Shown here: piece by piece, positions 36,324-45,033 of the stretch
How the letters are laid out: every line of letters starts with the position of its first letter
Numbering within the stretch: the stretch's first letter is position 1
Origin: Thioalbus denitrificans
GTDB lineage: Bacteria; Pseudomonadota; Gammaproteobacteria; DSM-26407
Direction of reading: 5' to 3'
Assembly (NCBI RefSeq): GCF_003337735.1
Contig: NZ_QPJY01000005.1
Location: 80,265 to 144,264, forward strand
Length of the DNA stretch: 64,000 nt
The notes under the pieces: generated by a model
Databases searched by the model: none
Told to the model about the DNA's origin: nothing
The model's input: the letters and a program-made list of their open reading frames with translations, nothing else
Translations under genes and position numbers: made by a program

Positions 36324-38710
36324 GGCGTCTCTCCCCAGCGCCAGTTGCGCACCTCGGGCAGGTCCTCGCCGTGGCGGGCGATGTACTCGCGGTGCCCGGT
36401 GCGCTTGTCGCGCATGAGCTGCTTCACGTAGGCCGCCCGGACGCCGAGACCCGGCACCCGGTCGATGACGTCCCCCACCAGGTGGAAGCGGTCCAGATCG
36501 TTGCGCACCACCATGTCGAAGGGGGTGGTGGTGGTGCCCTCCTCCTTGTAGCCGCGCACGTGCAGGTTGCGGTGGTTGGTGCGGCGGTAGGTGAGGCGGT
36601 GGATGAGCCACGGGTAGCCGTGGTAGGCGAAGAGGATGGGCCGGTCGGTGGTGAACAGGCTGTCGAAGTCCCGGTCGGTGAGGCCGCTGGGGTGCTCCTC
36701 CCGCGGCTGCAGGGTCATGAGGTCCACCACGTTGACGACCCGCACCCTGAGCTCCGGCAGGTGCTCGCGCAGCAGCTGCGCGGCCGCCAGCACCTCCAGG
36801 GTGGGCACGTCGCCGGCGGCCGCCAGCACCACGTCGGGCTCGCCGCCGCGGTCGCTGCTGGCCCACTCCCAGATGCCGATGCCGGCGCTGCAGTGGTTGA
36901 TGGCCGCCTCCATGGAGAGCCACTGGGGCTCGGGCTGCTTGCCGGCGACGATGACGTTGATGAAGTCGCGGCTCCTCAGGCAGCGGTCGGCCACGTAGAG
37001 CAGGCAGTTGGCGTCCGGCGGCAGGTAGACGCGGATGGTGTCCGCCTTCTTGTTCACCACCAGGTCGATGAAGCCCGGGTCCTGGTGGGAGAAGCCGTTG
37101 TGGTCCTGGCGCCAGACGTGGGAGGTGAGCAGGTAGGTGAGGGAGGCGATGGGTCGCCGCCAGGGCACCTCCTTGCTCACCTTCAGCCACTTGGCGTGCT
37201 GGTTGAACATGGAGTCGACGATGTGGATGAAGGCCTCGTAGCAGGAGAAGAAGCCGTGGCGGCCGGTGAGCAGGTAGCCCTCCAGCCAGCCCTGGCAGGT
37301 GTGCTCGGAGAGGATCTCCATCACCCGGCCGTCGGCGGCGAGGTGGTCGTCGCCGGGCAGGCGCTCGGCCATCCAGCTGCGCCCGGTCACCTCGAACAGG
37401 GCGCCGAGGCGGTTGGAGGCGGTCTCGTCGGGCCCCATCACCCGGAAGTTGCGCGACTCCAGGTTGCGCCGCATCACCTCCCGCAGCCAGCCCCCCAGGA
37501 CCCGGGTGGATTCGGCCTCCGCGGCGCCGGGCACGGTGACCTCCACCGCGTGGTCGCGGAAGTCGGGCAGGCGCAGCTTGCGCAGCAGCAGCCCGCCGTT
37601 GGCCTGGGGATTGGCGCCCATGCGTCGTGCTCCGGCGGGAGCCAAGGCGGCCAGCTCCGGACGCAGCCGGCCCTCCGCGTCGAACAGCTCTCCGGGCCGG
37701 TAGCCGGCCAGCCACTGCTCCAGCTGGGCCAGGTGCTCCGGGTTGGTGTGGATCCCGGACAGCGGCACCTGGTGGGAGCGCCAGGTGCCCTCGGCGGGCA
37801 GTCCATCCACCACCTTCGGGCCGGTCCAGCCCTTGGGGGAGCGCAGCACGATCATGGGCCACGGCGGACGCGCGCCGGCCCCGCCGCCGCGGGCGGCGGC
37901 CTGGATCGCCGCGATCTCGTCGAACACCGCGTCCAGGGTGGCGGCCATGGCCTGGTGCATGAGCGCCGGGTCGTCGCCGGAGACGAAGCGCGGGGCGTAG
38001 CCGTAGCCGCGCAGGAGGCTCTCCAGCTCCGCCTCGGGGATGCGCGCGAGCAGCGTGGGATTGGCGATCTTGTAGCCGTTGAGGTGGAGGATGGGCAGCA
38101 CGGCGCCGTCGGTGGCGGGATTGAGGAACTTGTTGGAGTGCCAGGCGGTGGCCAGCGGGCCGGTCTCCGCCTCGCCGTCGCCCACCACGCAGCAGGCCAC
38201 GAGGCCGGGATTGTCGAACACCGCCCCGAAGGCGTGGGAAAGGGCGTAGCCCAGCTCGCCGCCCTCGTGAATGGATCCGGGCGTCTCGGGGGTGGCGTGG
38301 CTGCCCACCCCGCCGGGGAAGGAGAACTGCTTGAACAGCCGGCGCATCCCCTCGGCGTCGGCGCTCACGTCCGGGTAGAGCTCGCTGTAGCTGCCCTCGA
38401 GCCAGGTGTTGGCGGTCAGCGCCGGTCCGCCGTGGCCGGGCCCGGCGATGAAGATGAGGTCGAGATCGCGGGCGCGGATGATGCGGTTGAGGTGCAGGTA
38501 GAGGAAGTTGAGCCCGGGGGTGGTGCCCCAGTGGCCCAGCAGCCGCGGCTTCACGTGCCCGGCCCGCAGCGGCTCGCGCAGCAGCGGGTTGTCGAGCAGG
38601 TAGATCTGGCCCACGGAGAGGTAGTTGGCGGCCCGCCAGTAGGCGTCCATGCGGGCCAGTTCGTCGGGCGCGAGAGGCCCCGGGGCGGGGGCGGGGGTGT
38701 TCGCGGACAT
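36320..38710 (-). CDS. xfp: Phosphoketolase (xylulose-5-P/fructose-6-P)
   Basis: A 796-residue thiamine-diphosphate enzyme of full length. [20 protein letters not shown] near the N-terminus, [18 protein letters not shown], the ThDP/Mg motif [19 protein letters not shown] and the middle-domain block [12 protein letters not shown] are all diagnostic. It cleaves xylulose 5-phosphate or fructose 6-phosphate with phosphate to acetyl phosphate and a C3 or C4 sugar phosphate. It is the first gene of a two-gene minus-strand unit with glucan phosphorylase; an acetate kinase or phosphotransacetylase gene is not adjacent. Its promoter must lie in the 260-nt gap to maiA. Confidence 0.93.
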   Translation of the reverse strand: MSANTPAPAPGPLAPDELARMDAYWRAANYLSVGQIYLLDNPLLREPLRAGHVKPRLLGHWGTTPGLNFLYLHLNRIIRARDLDLIFIAGPGHGGPALTANTWLEGSYSELYPDVSADAEGMRRLFKQFSFPGGVGSHATPETPGSIHEGGELGYALSHAFGAVFDNPGLVACCVVGDGEAETGPLATAWHSNKFLNPATDGAVLPILHLNGYKIANPTLLARIPEAELESLLRGYGYAPRFVSGDDPALMHQAMAATLDAVFDEIAAIQAAARGGGAGARPPWPMIVLRSPKGWTGPKVVDGLPAEGTWRSHQVPLSGIHTNPEHLAQLEQWLAGYRPGELFDAEGRLRPELAALAPAGARRMGANPQANGGLLLRKLRLPDFRDHAVEVTVPGAAEAESTRVLGGWLREVMRRNLESRNFRVMGPDETASNRLGALFEVTGRSWMAERLPGDDHLAADGRVMEILSEHTCQGWLEGYLLTGRHGFFSCYEAFIHIVDSMFNQHAKWLKVSKEVPWRRPIASLTYLLTSHVWRQDHNGFSHQDPGFIDLVVNKKADTIRVYLPPDANCLLYVADRCLRSRDFINVIVAGKQPEPQWLSMEAAINHCSAGIGIWEWASSDRGGEPDVVLAAAGDVPTLEVLAAAQLLREHLPELRVRVVNVVDLMTLQPREEHPSGLTDRDFDSLFTTDRPILFAYHGYPWLIHRLTYRRTNHRNLHVRGYKEEGTTTTPFDMVVRNDLDRFHLVGDVIDRVPGLGVRAAYVKQLMRDKRTGHREYIARHGEDLPEVRNWRWGETP

Positions 38711-38922
38711 GTTCCGGCCTCCCTGCAGGCGGTGGAACGTCGGGCGCCCGGACGCGGGTGGGCGCGCCGGGCAGGTGTCCTATAAGGCTAAACCAGGGGC
38801 GGTTAAGCGCAAGTCGAGGTCAGGACAGGGGGCAGGGAACGTGGGCAGGGGATAAGGTTGGGCCGTGCTCTCACGCACCACGGTGATGGGTGATGCGTTA
38901 TGGGTGATGGGATGAACGGCAT

Positions 38923-38970
38923 CACGCATTCACGCATTCACGCATTCACGCATTCACGCATTCACGCAAT
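38923..38970. repeat. Octanucleotide tandem repeat (CACGCATT)5-6
   Basis: Five exact copies of CACGCATT (38923-38962) followed by one imperfect copy CACGCAAT. The last base of the array is the first base of the maiA stop codon complement (tca 38970-38972), so copy-number change could alter the distance to, or the very end of, maiA. Just upstream GTGATGC (38890-38896) can pair with GCATCAC (38919-38925). Such arrays often vary in number between strains. Confidence 0.85.
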
Positions 38971-39608
38971 CACCCCGCGTCGGGCTGGGCCTCGGGGCGG
39001 GCGGCGTGGAAGGCGGGGAGGGTGCGGCAGGTGGCGTCGATGCGGGTGATGTTGGGGAAGGGCTTGAGGTCGCAATCGAAGCGGCGGGCGTTGTAGACCT
39101 GGGGCACCAGGCAGAGGTCGGCGAGGGTGGGGCGGTCGCCGTGACAGAAGGTGGCGGTGTCGGGACTCTCCTCCAGCAGCCGCTCCAGGGCGGCGAAGCC
39201 CTCCAGGATCCAGTGCCGGTACCACTCCAGCTTCGCCTCTTCCGCCACCCCCAGCCGGCCGGTGAGGTAGCCGAGCACGCGCAGGTTGTTGAGGGGGTGG
39301 ATGTCGCAGGCCACCAGCAGGGCCAGGGCCCGCACCCGCGCCCGGCCGACCGGATCGGCGGGCAGCAGCGGCGGCCGGGGGTGGGTCTCCTCCAGGTACT
39401 CGCAGATGGCCAGCGACTGGGTCAGCAGCCGGCCGTCGTCCGCCAGCGCCGGGACCAGCCCCTGGGGGTTGAGGGCCCGGTAGGCCGGTTCGCGATCCCC
39501 GCCCTCGAGCAGGTTCACCCCGGCGTGTTCGTAGGGCAGCCCCTTGAGATTGAGGGCGATGCGCACCCGGTAGGCGGCGGAGGAGCGATGGTAGTCGTAG
39601 AGGCGCAT
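38970..39608 (-). CDS. maiA: Maleylacetoacetate isomerase (zeta-class GST)
   Basis: A 212-residue glutathione-S-transferase fold. The N-terminal RLYDYHRSSAAYRVRIALN carries the SSAxYRVRIALN motif of zeta GSTs, with LNPQGLVPAL and LTQSLAICEYLEE forming the glutathione site; the C-terminal DRPTLADLCLVPQVYNARR is also typical. It isomerises maleylacetoacetate to fumarylacetoacetate using glutathione. ATG 39608 has GGTGAG upstream; a GTG at 39617 would overlap the fahA stop but has no site. It is the last gene of the homogentisate operon, and its stop codon touches the CACGCATT tandem repeat. Confidence 0.92.
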   Translation of the reverse strand: MRLYDYHRSSAAYRVRIALNLKGLPYEHAGVNLLEGGDREPAYRALNPQGLVPALADDGRLLTQSLAICEYLEETHPRPPLLPADPVGRARVRALALLVACDIHPLNNLRVLGYLTGRLGVAEEAKLEWYRHWILEGFAALERLLEESPDTATFCHGDRPTLADLCLVPQVYNARRFDCDLKPFPNITRIDATCRTLPAFHAARPEAQPDAG

Positions 39609-39613
39609 GGCGC

Positions 39614-40633
39614 TCACCGTGGCGGCTGGTAGGGGGTGACGGTCTGGTCGATGGCGCCGAAGATGGAGTGGCCCGACTCATCCACCATCTCGATCCGGAT
39701 CCGGTCGCCGAAGCCCATGAACGGGGTCTCCGGCCCGCCGGAGTTGATGGTCTCGATCATGCGCAGCTCGGCGATGCAGGAGTAGCCCACCCCGCCGTCG
39801 CGGATGGCCGAGCCGTGGGCGGTGTCCTGCCGGTTGGAGACGGTGCCGGAGCCGACGATGGTGCCGGCGCCCAGGGGGCGGGTGCGGGCGGCGTGTGCCA
39901 CCAGCCGCGGGAAGCTGAAGGTCATGTCCTCGCCCGCCTCGGGACGGCCGAAGGGGACGCCGTTCAGGTAGCTGCGCAGGGGCAGGTGCACCTTGCCCTC
40001 CCGCCATGCCCCACCCAGCTCGTCGGGAGTCACCGCCACCGGCGAGAAGGCGGTCGAGGGCTTGGACTGGAAGAAGCCGAAGCCCTTGGCCAGCTCGCCC
40101 GGGATCAGGTTGCGCAGGGAGACGTCGTTCACCAGCAGCAGCAGCCGGATGTGCGCCGCCGCCCCCTCCGGGCTCACGCCCATGGGGACGTCGTCGGTGA
40201 TCACGGCCAGCTCGGCCTCGAAGTCGAGCCCCCACGCCTCGTCCTCCAGGGCGATGGGCGCGCGGGGGCCGAGGAAGGTGTCGGAGCCGCCCTGGTACAT
40301 GAGCGGGTCGGTCCAGAAGCTCTCCGGCAGCTCGGCGCCGCGGGCGCGGCGGACCAGTTCCACGTGGTTCACGTAGGCGCTGCCGTCGGCCCACTGGTAG
40401 GCGCGCGGCAGGGGGGCGGCCAGGCGCGCCGGGTCCAGGGCGAAGGCCTCGGGCAGCCCCCCGCTCTCCAGCGCCTCGGCCATCGCGCGCAGCTGGGGCG
40501 CGGCGCGATCCCAGTCGTCCAGGGCCGCCTGCAGGGTGGGGGCGATGTCGCGCACCGTCACCGCCCGGGTCAGGTCGCGGGAGACCACGACCAGCATGCC
40601 GTCGCGGCCGTGGCTGAGGGAAGCGAGCTTCAT
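39614..40633 (-). CDS. fahA: Fumarylacetoacetate hydrolase
   Basis: A 339-residue protein of the FAH superfamily. Metal-binding acidic residues are in WGLDFEAELAVITDDVP, with SKPSTAFSPVAVTPDEL and TIVGSGTVSNRQDTAHGSA as further family blocks. It splits fumarylacetoacetate to fumarate and acetoacetate, ending the homogentisate pathway. The length and the N-terminal MKLASLSHGRDGMLVVVSRD fit the bacterial FahA lineage rather than the short FAHD1 type. Its ATG overlaps the hmgA stop (ATGA) and maiA follows closely, so all three are one transcript. Confidence 0.93.
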   Translation of the reverse strand: MKLASLSHGRDGMLVVVSRDLTRAVTVRDIAPTLQAALDDWDRAAPQLRAMAEALESGGLPEAFALDPARLAAPLPRAYQWADGSAYVNHVELVRRARGAELPESFWTDPLMYQGGSDTFLGPRAPIALEDEAWGLDFEAELAVITDDVPMGVSPEGAAAHIRLLLLVNDVSLRNLIPGELAKGFGFFQSKPSTAFSPVAVTPDELGGAWREGKVHLPLRSYLNGVPFGRPEAGEDMTFSFPRLVAHAARTRPLGAGTIVGSGTVSNRQDTAHGSAIRDGGVGYSCIAELRMIETINSGGPETPFMGFGDRIRIEMVDESGHSIFGAIDQTVTPYQPPR

Positions 40634-41793
40634 CGGTTCGTTGTCCTTGTCGACTTGGAGGCGGCCCGTTCGCGCGGCGACCAGGAGTGGACGTAGTCGG
40701 GATTCTCCACGCCTGCGGGCATCTGCGCCACCTCCAGCGCGTCGCGGGTGTCGATCATCACCGCCACCTCGTCGGTCTCCTTGCGGGCGTGCTTCGCGCC
40801 GGCCTCGAAGGCCTTCGGATGGGGGCCGTGGGGGAAGCCGCAGGGGTGGAAGGTGAGCATGCCGGCATCGATGTTGTCGCGGCTGAAGAACTGCCCGCGG
40901 TGGTAGAAGATGACCTCGTCGTAGTCCTCGTTGCTGTGGAAGAAGGGCACCTTCAGGGCGCCCGGATCCGACTCGATGGGACGCGGGCAGAAGGTGCAGA
41001 CCACGAACCGCGAGGCGAGGAAGGTGGTGTGGGCCGAGGGCGGCAGGTGGTAGCGGTGGCTCATGAGCGGGCGGATGTCGCGCCAGTTCACCCGCACCAC
41101 GGTGAGATCGCCGTGCCAGCCCACCGCGTCCAGCGGGTTGAAGGGGTAGGTGACGGTGGAGAGCGCGCCGCGGGCCTTGATGACCACCCGCCACTCGGAT
41201 TCGCCCTGCTGGGCGCGGAACGCCTCGTCCAGCTCCGGGGTGTCGAGGATGGCCGGGTCGAAGATGGCGTGCGGCCCCGCCAGCCCCTTGTCGGGCAGCC
41301 GGTAGGCGTCGTTGGTGGCCTCCATGAGCAGCGCCGTCACCGGCTCCCGGGCCTCGATGCGCCAGGCGGTGCCGCGGGGCAGGCACAGGTAGTCGCCGTC
41401 GCGGAAGGCCAGGTGGCCGTAGTCGCAGTAGAGATCGCCGGCGCCGTGGTGGATGAACAGCAGCTCGTCGCCATCGGCGTTGCGCACCAGGTGGTCCATG
41501 CGCCCTTCCAGTCGCCACAGGCGCACCTTCAGCGCGGCATTGGCGAGCACCGGCGCCGCCGCCCAGGGCGACCCGGCGGCGGCGTCGAGGCGGTTGAGGT
41601 CGAAGGCGCGCGGGCGCAGCGGGCCCTCCCAGCCGATCCAGTCGGTGGGCTTGTGGGCGTGGTAGACATGGCTGGCGGGGCCGAAGAAGCCCTCGCGGCC
41701 GAGCTCGCGCTCGTAGGTGCCCGGTGGCAGGTCGCAGTGGGCCTGGCGGGAGGCCTGGCCCTTGACCAGGGGGTGGGTGATCCAGTGTTTCAT
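40630..41793 (-). CDS. hmgA: Homogentisate 1,2-dioxygenase
   Basis: A 387-residue cupin-type iron dioxygenase. Iron-ligand regions visible are VPFFHSNEDYDEVIFYHRG (with His/Glu) and TFHPCGFPHGPHPKAFE (His). The N-terminal part keeps LFIHHGAGDLYCDYGHL. It opens the ring of homogentisate to maleylacetoacetate, using O2. It is somewhat shorter than the approximately 430-residue Pseudomonas HmgA, which fits a second bacterial lineage. It lies after the small DUF2783 gene (71 nt) and overlaps fahA by 4 nt. Confidence 0.92.
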   Translation of the reverse strand: MKHWITHPLVKGQASRQAHCDLPPGTYERELGREGFFGPASHVYHAHKPTDWIGWEGPLRPRAFDLNRLDAAAGSPWAAAPVLANAALKVRLWRLEGRMDHLVRNADGDELLFIHHGAGDLYCDYGHLAFRDGDYLCLPRGTAWRIEAREPVTALLMEATNDAYRLPDKGLAGPHAIFDPAILDTPELDEAFRAQQGESEWRVVIKARGALSTVTYPFNPLDAVGWHGDLTVVRVNWRDIRPLMSHRYHLPPSAHTTFLASRFVVCTFCPRPIESDPGALKVPFFHSNEDYDEVIFYHRGQFFSRDNIDAGMLTFHPCGFPHGPHPKAFEAGAKHARKETDEVAVMIDTRDALEVAQMPAGVENPDYVHSWSPRERAASKSTRTTNR

Positions 41794-41864
41794 GGTGTCC
41801 GCTCCATCCGCTCGCGGCGGTTGGCCGCTGCTGTGGGTGTCTGGTTTGTGCGCAGCCGCGATCC

Positions 41865-42098
41865 CTACGCGGGCGGCGCCGGTTCCGGCCCGGCGGCGAC
41901 GTTGCCGCGGACGATGGCGATGGCCTCTTCCAGCACCGCCTCGTCGCCCACGTGGTTGGCCAGCAGCAGGATGAGCTGGGCGTTGGCCTGCGCGCTGCGC
42001 CCGGGGTCCAGGTCCCGGTGCAGATCCATCAGCGCCTGGTAGAAATCGTCGGGCCGCGCCAGGCGCGGCTCGACGCACAGCCGGTTCGTTTCGCTCAT
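41865..42098 (-). CDS. DUF2783 small protein, MhaB-like coupling protein
   Basis: A 77-residue soluble protein, mostly helical, with the core LARPDDFYQALMDLHRDLD and LILLLANHVGDEA. It matches the DUF2783 family, whose members sit beside FAD monooxygenase genes. In Burkholderia and Pseudomonas a small coupling protein (MhaB) is needed with MhaA to convert 3-hydroxyphenylacetate to homogentisate; by size and position this is the likely counterpart, but I cannot compare the sequences directly. ATG 42098 overlaps the monooxygenase stop (ATGA), so the two are translated together. Confidence 0.75.
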   Translation of the reverse strand: MSETNRLCVEPRLARPDDFYQALMDLHRDLDPGRSAQANAQLILLLANHVGDEAVLEEAIAIVRGNVAAGPEPAPPA

Positions 42099-43777
42099 GC
42101 TGTCTCCTCCTTGCCCAGGGCGCGCTCCAGCGCGCCGCGTACCCGCTTCCCGTCGAGCCGGCGCCAGCGGGCGCAGACATGCTGATCGGGGCGCAGCAGG
42201 TAGAAGCTGCCGGGCCGGGCGTCGTAGCGCCGGGCCGCCAGCCCCTCCGGGTCGCCGAGGGCGGTGACCCCGGCGGGCGGCGCGCTCCCGGGAAGCTCCG
42301 CGGCGATGACCCGGGTGTGCACCGGCACCGGGTCCGCCGCCAGCGCCGCCAGCAGCGCGTGGTCGGCCTCCGGGACCCCCTCCGGGCCGGCGAAGTAGAG
42401 GCCGTTGAAGACCCCGCCGAGCTGCGCCAGCAGCCAGCCCGGCCCGTCGGCGGTGATCACCGGGGCGTCGGCGGCCGGTGCCCCGGGCACCATGGCCCCG
42501 GTGAAGTCGTCGCGGTCCGGCGTGTTGAGGGGCGAGCCGTCGAGGACCGCCGGCACCGACAGCCGGCCGCTGTTGACCAGCCGGCGGGCGAAGGGGTAGT
42601 CCTCGGCCAGGGTCAGGGTGGCGTCGCGGAAGACCCGGCTCATCTCGTTCTTGGGCGTGATGAAATCGGTGGAACGGGTGGAGTTGAGGATGTTCTCGTC
42701 GGCGGCGGCGACCCGCTCGCTGTCGTAGCTGTCCAGCAGGCGCTCCGGGGCCTGCCCGCGCAGCACCAGGTCGAGCTTCCAGACCAGGTTGTCCACGTCC
42801 TGGATGCCGCTGTTGGCGCCGCGGGCGCCGAAGGGCGAGACCTGGTGGGCGGCGTCGCCCACGAACAGCACCCGGCCGTGGCGGAAGTGCTCCATGCGCC
42901 GGCACTGGAAGGTGTAGACGCTGGCCCACTCCAGCTCGAACTCGCGCTCCTCGCCGAGCATGGCGCGCACCCGCGGAATGACGCGCTCGGGCTTCTTCTC
43001 CTCCTCCGGGTCGGCGTCCCAGCCGAGCTGGAAGTCGATGCGCCAGACATTGTCGGCCTGGCGGTGGAGCAGGGTGGACTGGCCGCGGTGGAAGGGCGGG
43101 TCGAACCAGAACCAGCGCTCGGTGGGGTAGTCGGCCTTCATCACCACGTCGGCGATGAGGAAGCGGTCGCGGAACACCCGGCCCCTGCTCTCCAGGCCCA
43201 GCATGCCGCGCACGGAGCTGTTGGCGCCGTCGGCCACGATCAGGTAGTCGCAGGTGAGGGTGTAGGGGCCGTCCGGGGTCTCCACCTCCAGCTCCACCCG
43301 CTCGGGGCCCGGGCGCACTGCCGTGACCCGGTTCTTCCAGCGCAGGTCGAGGGGCTCCAGCTCCCGCGCCCGGTTCACCAGGTACTCCTCGAAGTAGTAC
43401 TGCTGCAGGTTGATGAAGGCGGGGCGGTGATGCCCCGCCTCGGGCAGCAGGTCGAACGCGTAGACCTGGTGGTCGCGGAAGAACACCCGGCCCACGTTCC
43501 AGGTGATGCCCTTGTCCACCATGGGCTGGGCGCAGCCGAGGCGGTCGAGGATCTCCAGGGCGCGCTTGGCGTAGCAGACCGCCCGGGAACCGACGCTCAC
43601 GGTGTTGTTGTCGTCCAGCACCACCGTGTCGATGCCGTGCAGGGCGGCATCGATCCCGGCGCTCAGTCCGACCGGGCCGGCCCCGACCACCACCACCGGG
43701 TGGTGGGCCGGCCCGGCGGCCCGCTGGTCCGGCGACGGTGCGTAGTCGTACACCGGGTTGGTGTAGGTGCTGTGCAT
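42095..43777 (-). CDS. FAD-dependent aromatic monooxygenase, MhaA/MhpA-like
   Basis: A 560-residue class A flavoprotein hydroxylase. The Rossmann motif VVVVGAGPVGLSAGIDAAL, the NAD(P)H/FAD motif DYLIVADGANSSVR and the second FAD motif VLFVGDAAHQVSPFGARGAN are intact; a thioredoxin-like C-terminal domain occupies about the last 150 residues, as in phenol and MhpA-type hydroxylases. In an operon with hmgA, fahA and maiA, the most likely reaction is hydroxylation of 3-hydroxyphenylacetate to homogentisate (MhaA). The substrate is inferred from context; 3-(3-hydroxyphenyl)propionate is the main alternative but no mhp genes are near. It lies 87 nt after the metallo-beta-lactamase-fold gene. Confidence 0.8.
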   Translation of the reverse strand: MHSTYTNPVYDYAPSPDQRAAGPAHHPVVVVGAGPVGLSAGIDAALHGIDTVVLDDNNTVSVGSRAVCYAKRALEILDRLGCAQPMVDKGITWNVGRVFFRDHQVYAFDLLPEAGHHRPAFINLQQYYFEEYLVNRARELEPLDLRWKNRVTAVRPGPERVELEVETPDGPYTLTCDYLIVADGANSSVRGMLGLESRGRVFRDRFLIADVVMKADYPTERWFWFDPPFHRGQSTLLHRQADNVWRIDFQLGWDADPEEEKKPERVIPRVRAMLGEEREFELEWASVYTFQCRRMEHFRHGRVLFVGDAAHQVSPFGARGANSGIQDVDNLVWKLDLVLRGQAPERLLDSYDSERVAAADENILNSTRSTDFITPKNEMSRVFRDATLTLAEDYPFARRLVNSGRLSVPAVLDGSPLNTPDRDDFTGAMVPGAPAADAPVITADGPGWLLAQLGGVFNGLYFAGPEGVPEADHALLAALAADPVPVHTRVIAAELPGSAPPAGVTALGDPEGLAARRYDARPGSFYLLRPDQHVCARWRRLDGKRVRGALERALGKEETA

Positions 43778-43864
43778 GACTCCTCCATCCTCGTCGACGG
43801 CGGCCTCTGCGTGCCGCTCATCCCGGCAGCCTGGGCATCCCCGCGGCCCGGCGGCGGGTGCGCC

Positions 43865-44818
43865 TCAGCCGTTCTGCAGGGAGTGCCACATCTCCGTGTC
43901 GCGCTCGGCGGTCCAGATGCGCGGGTCGGGGTAGTCGCCCGACTCGTCGTAGGCGCGGGTGATGTCGAAGGGCAGGCAGTGATCGAAGATCACCCACTCG
44001 CCGAACTGGGGCTGCAGCAGGGCGTAGGCCTCGTCGTAGGCCTCCTTGAGGCTGCGGCCGGCGGCGCGGGAGCCGGCCACCGATGCGTACATCTGGGTCA
44101 GGAAGGACTGGGTGCCGGCGATGGCCGCCTCCACCGTCTCGGGGGTGGTGAGGGCGTCGCCGCGACCGGGGACCAGCCGCTCCGCGCCCAGCCCGCGCAG
44201 CCGGGCCAGGGTCTCCGGCCACTCCTTCAGGTAGGCGTCGCCGGTGTAGGGGGTGGCGCCGTACTCCACCAGGTCGCCGGAGTAGAGCACCTTTTCCCCG
44301 GGCAGCCAGACCACCGTGTCGCCCTTGGTGTGGCCGCGGCCCAGGTGGCGGATCTCCACCCGGCGCCCGCCCATCCACAGGGTCATGCCCTGGTCGAACA
44401 CCAGGGTCGGCCAGGTCAGGCCGGGGACCGTGTCCACGCCCTGGAACAGGCGCGGGAAGCGCCCCACCTCCGACTCGTAGTCCTGCTGGCCGCGCTCCTC
44501 GATGAGATCCAGGGTGCCGCGGCTGGCGATGATGTGCTCGGCGCCGTAGGCCGAGGCGCCCAGCACCCGCACCGCGTGGTAGTGGGTGAGCACCACGTAC
44601 TTGACGGGCTTGTCGGTGACCTCGCGGATACGGCGGATGACGTCCTCGGCCATGGCCGGGGTGGCCTGGGTGTCGATGACCATCACGCCGTCGTCACCGA
44701 CGATGACGCCGGTGTTGGGATCGCCCTCGGCGGTGTAGGCATAGGCGCCCGGGGCCAGCTCAACGAAGCTGACCTGCTTCTCCTCGAGGTCGCCCTGGGA
44801 TGCGAAGACCTTGCTCAT
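43865..44818 (-). CDS. Metallo-beta-lactamase-fold hydrolase with altered metal motif
   Basis: A 317-residue MBL-fold protein. The usual HxHxDH is replaced by HYHAVR (His79, His81); other MBL elements are kept (VIDTQATPA, RHLGRGHTKGDTVVWLPG, VLYSGDLVEYGATPY). Missing the Asp and second His should remove the second metal, so a single metal or a different chemistry is likely. It is the first gene of the minus-strand homogentisate operon and has two copies of a MarR-type pseudopalindrome upstream, so it is controlled together with the aromatic genes. The substrate is unknown; a hydrolase acting on an aromatic ester, lactone or CoA thioester is possible. Confidence 0.8.
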   Translation of the reverse strand: MSKVFASQGDLEEKQVSFVELAPGAYAYTAEGDPNTGVIVGDDGVMVIDTQATPAMAEDVIRRIREVTDKPVKYVVLTHYHAVRVLGASAYGAEHIIASRGTLDLIEERGQQDYESEVGRFPRLFQGVDTVPGLTWPTLVFDQGMTLWMGGRRVEIRHLGRGHTKGDTVVWLPGEKVLYSGDLVEYGATPYTGDAYLKEWPETLARLRGLGAERLVPGRGDALTTPETVEAAIAGTQSFLTQMYASVAGSRAAGRSLKEAYDEAYALLQPQFGEWVIFDHCLPFDITRAYDESGDYPDPRIWTAERDTEMWHSLQNG

Positions 44819-44863
44819 GCTCTCACCTCCGGGATCGGCCGGCGCCACGGTCGGCGGCCGTTG

Positions 44864-44877
44864 GTTACGAATGCAAC
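44864..44877. promoter_or_regulatory. Candidate MarR operator O1 upstream of the homogentisate operon
   Basis: GTTAC-GAAT-GCAAC, an imperfect inverted repeat 46 nt upstream of the first operon gene. The same element occurs ahead of the MarR gene (45597-45610) and in degenerate form at 44924-44937, which makes a shared operator likely. Confidence 0.65.
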
Positions 44878-44901
44878 CGTAAAAAGTGGTGTTTTTTACG
44901 G
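44877..44901. repeat. AT-rich inverted repeat CCGTAAAAA/TTTTTACGG
   Basis: A nine-base perfect inverted repeat around a seven-base centre, directly abutting operator O1 on the upstream side of the homogentisate operon. It could be a second regulator site or part of the promoter. It is not a normal terminator because the stem is mostly A-T and no gene ends here. Confidence 0.6.
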
Positions 44902-44923
44902 GATGGGATGTGGGGAGATGATA

Positions 44924-44937
44924 GTTGCAAATGAAAC
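44924..44937. promoter_or_regulatory. Candidate MarR operator O2 (degenerate)
   Basis: GTTGC-AAAT-GAAAC, one mismatch per arm from the O1 pattern, 60 bp from O1 centre to centre. Two sites about six helical turns apart would allow cooperative binding or looping. Support is from similarity by eye only. Confidence 0.45.
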
Positions 44938-44987
44938 GAAAAGGCAAGGAGGCGTCCAGTGGCCGGTAGCCGGTGGCCAGCACGTAG

Positions 44988-45005
44988 GTGCAGATTTATC
45001 TGCAC
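44988..45005. repeat. Perfect 18-bp inverted repeat GTGCAGAT-TT-ATCTGCAC
   Basis: Eight-base arms around two bases, between the MarR gene end and the homogentisate operon promoter. It is followed by no T-run on either strand. It may be an operator for another regulator or an mRNA-end hairpin of the MarR transcript. Confidence 0.6.
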
Positions 45006-45033
45006 AAGCAGGTCGTGGTTTGATTGTCTGCCT

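Noticed and set aside
36324-37862. Upstream extension of the glucan phosphorylase frame
   Set aside because: The frame runs through the phosphoketolase gene without matching any phosphorylase region; the ATG at 36323 has a good ribosome site and the standard N-terminus.
38923-38970. CRISPR-like repeat array
   Set aside because: Units are only eight bases with no spacers, so it is a simple tandem repeat.
43818-44378. Minus-strand frame of about 186 codons within the MBL-fold gene
   Set aside because: Same-strand, out-of-frame reading of the MBL gene with shadow-type composition.
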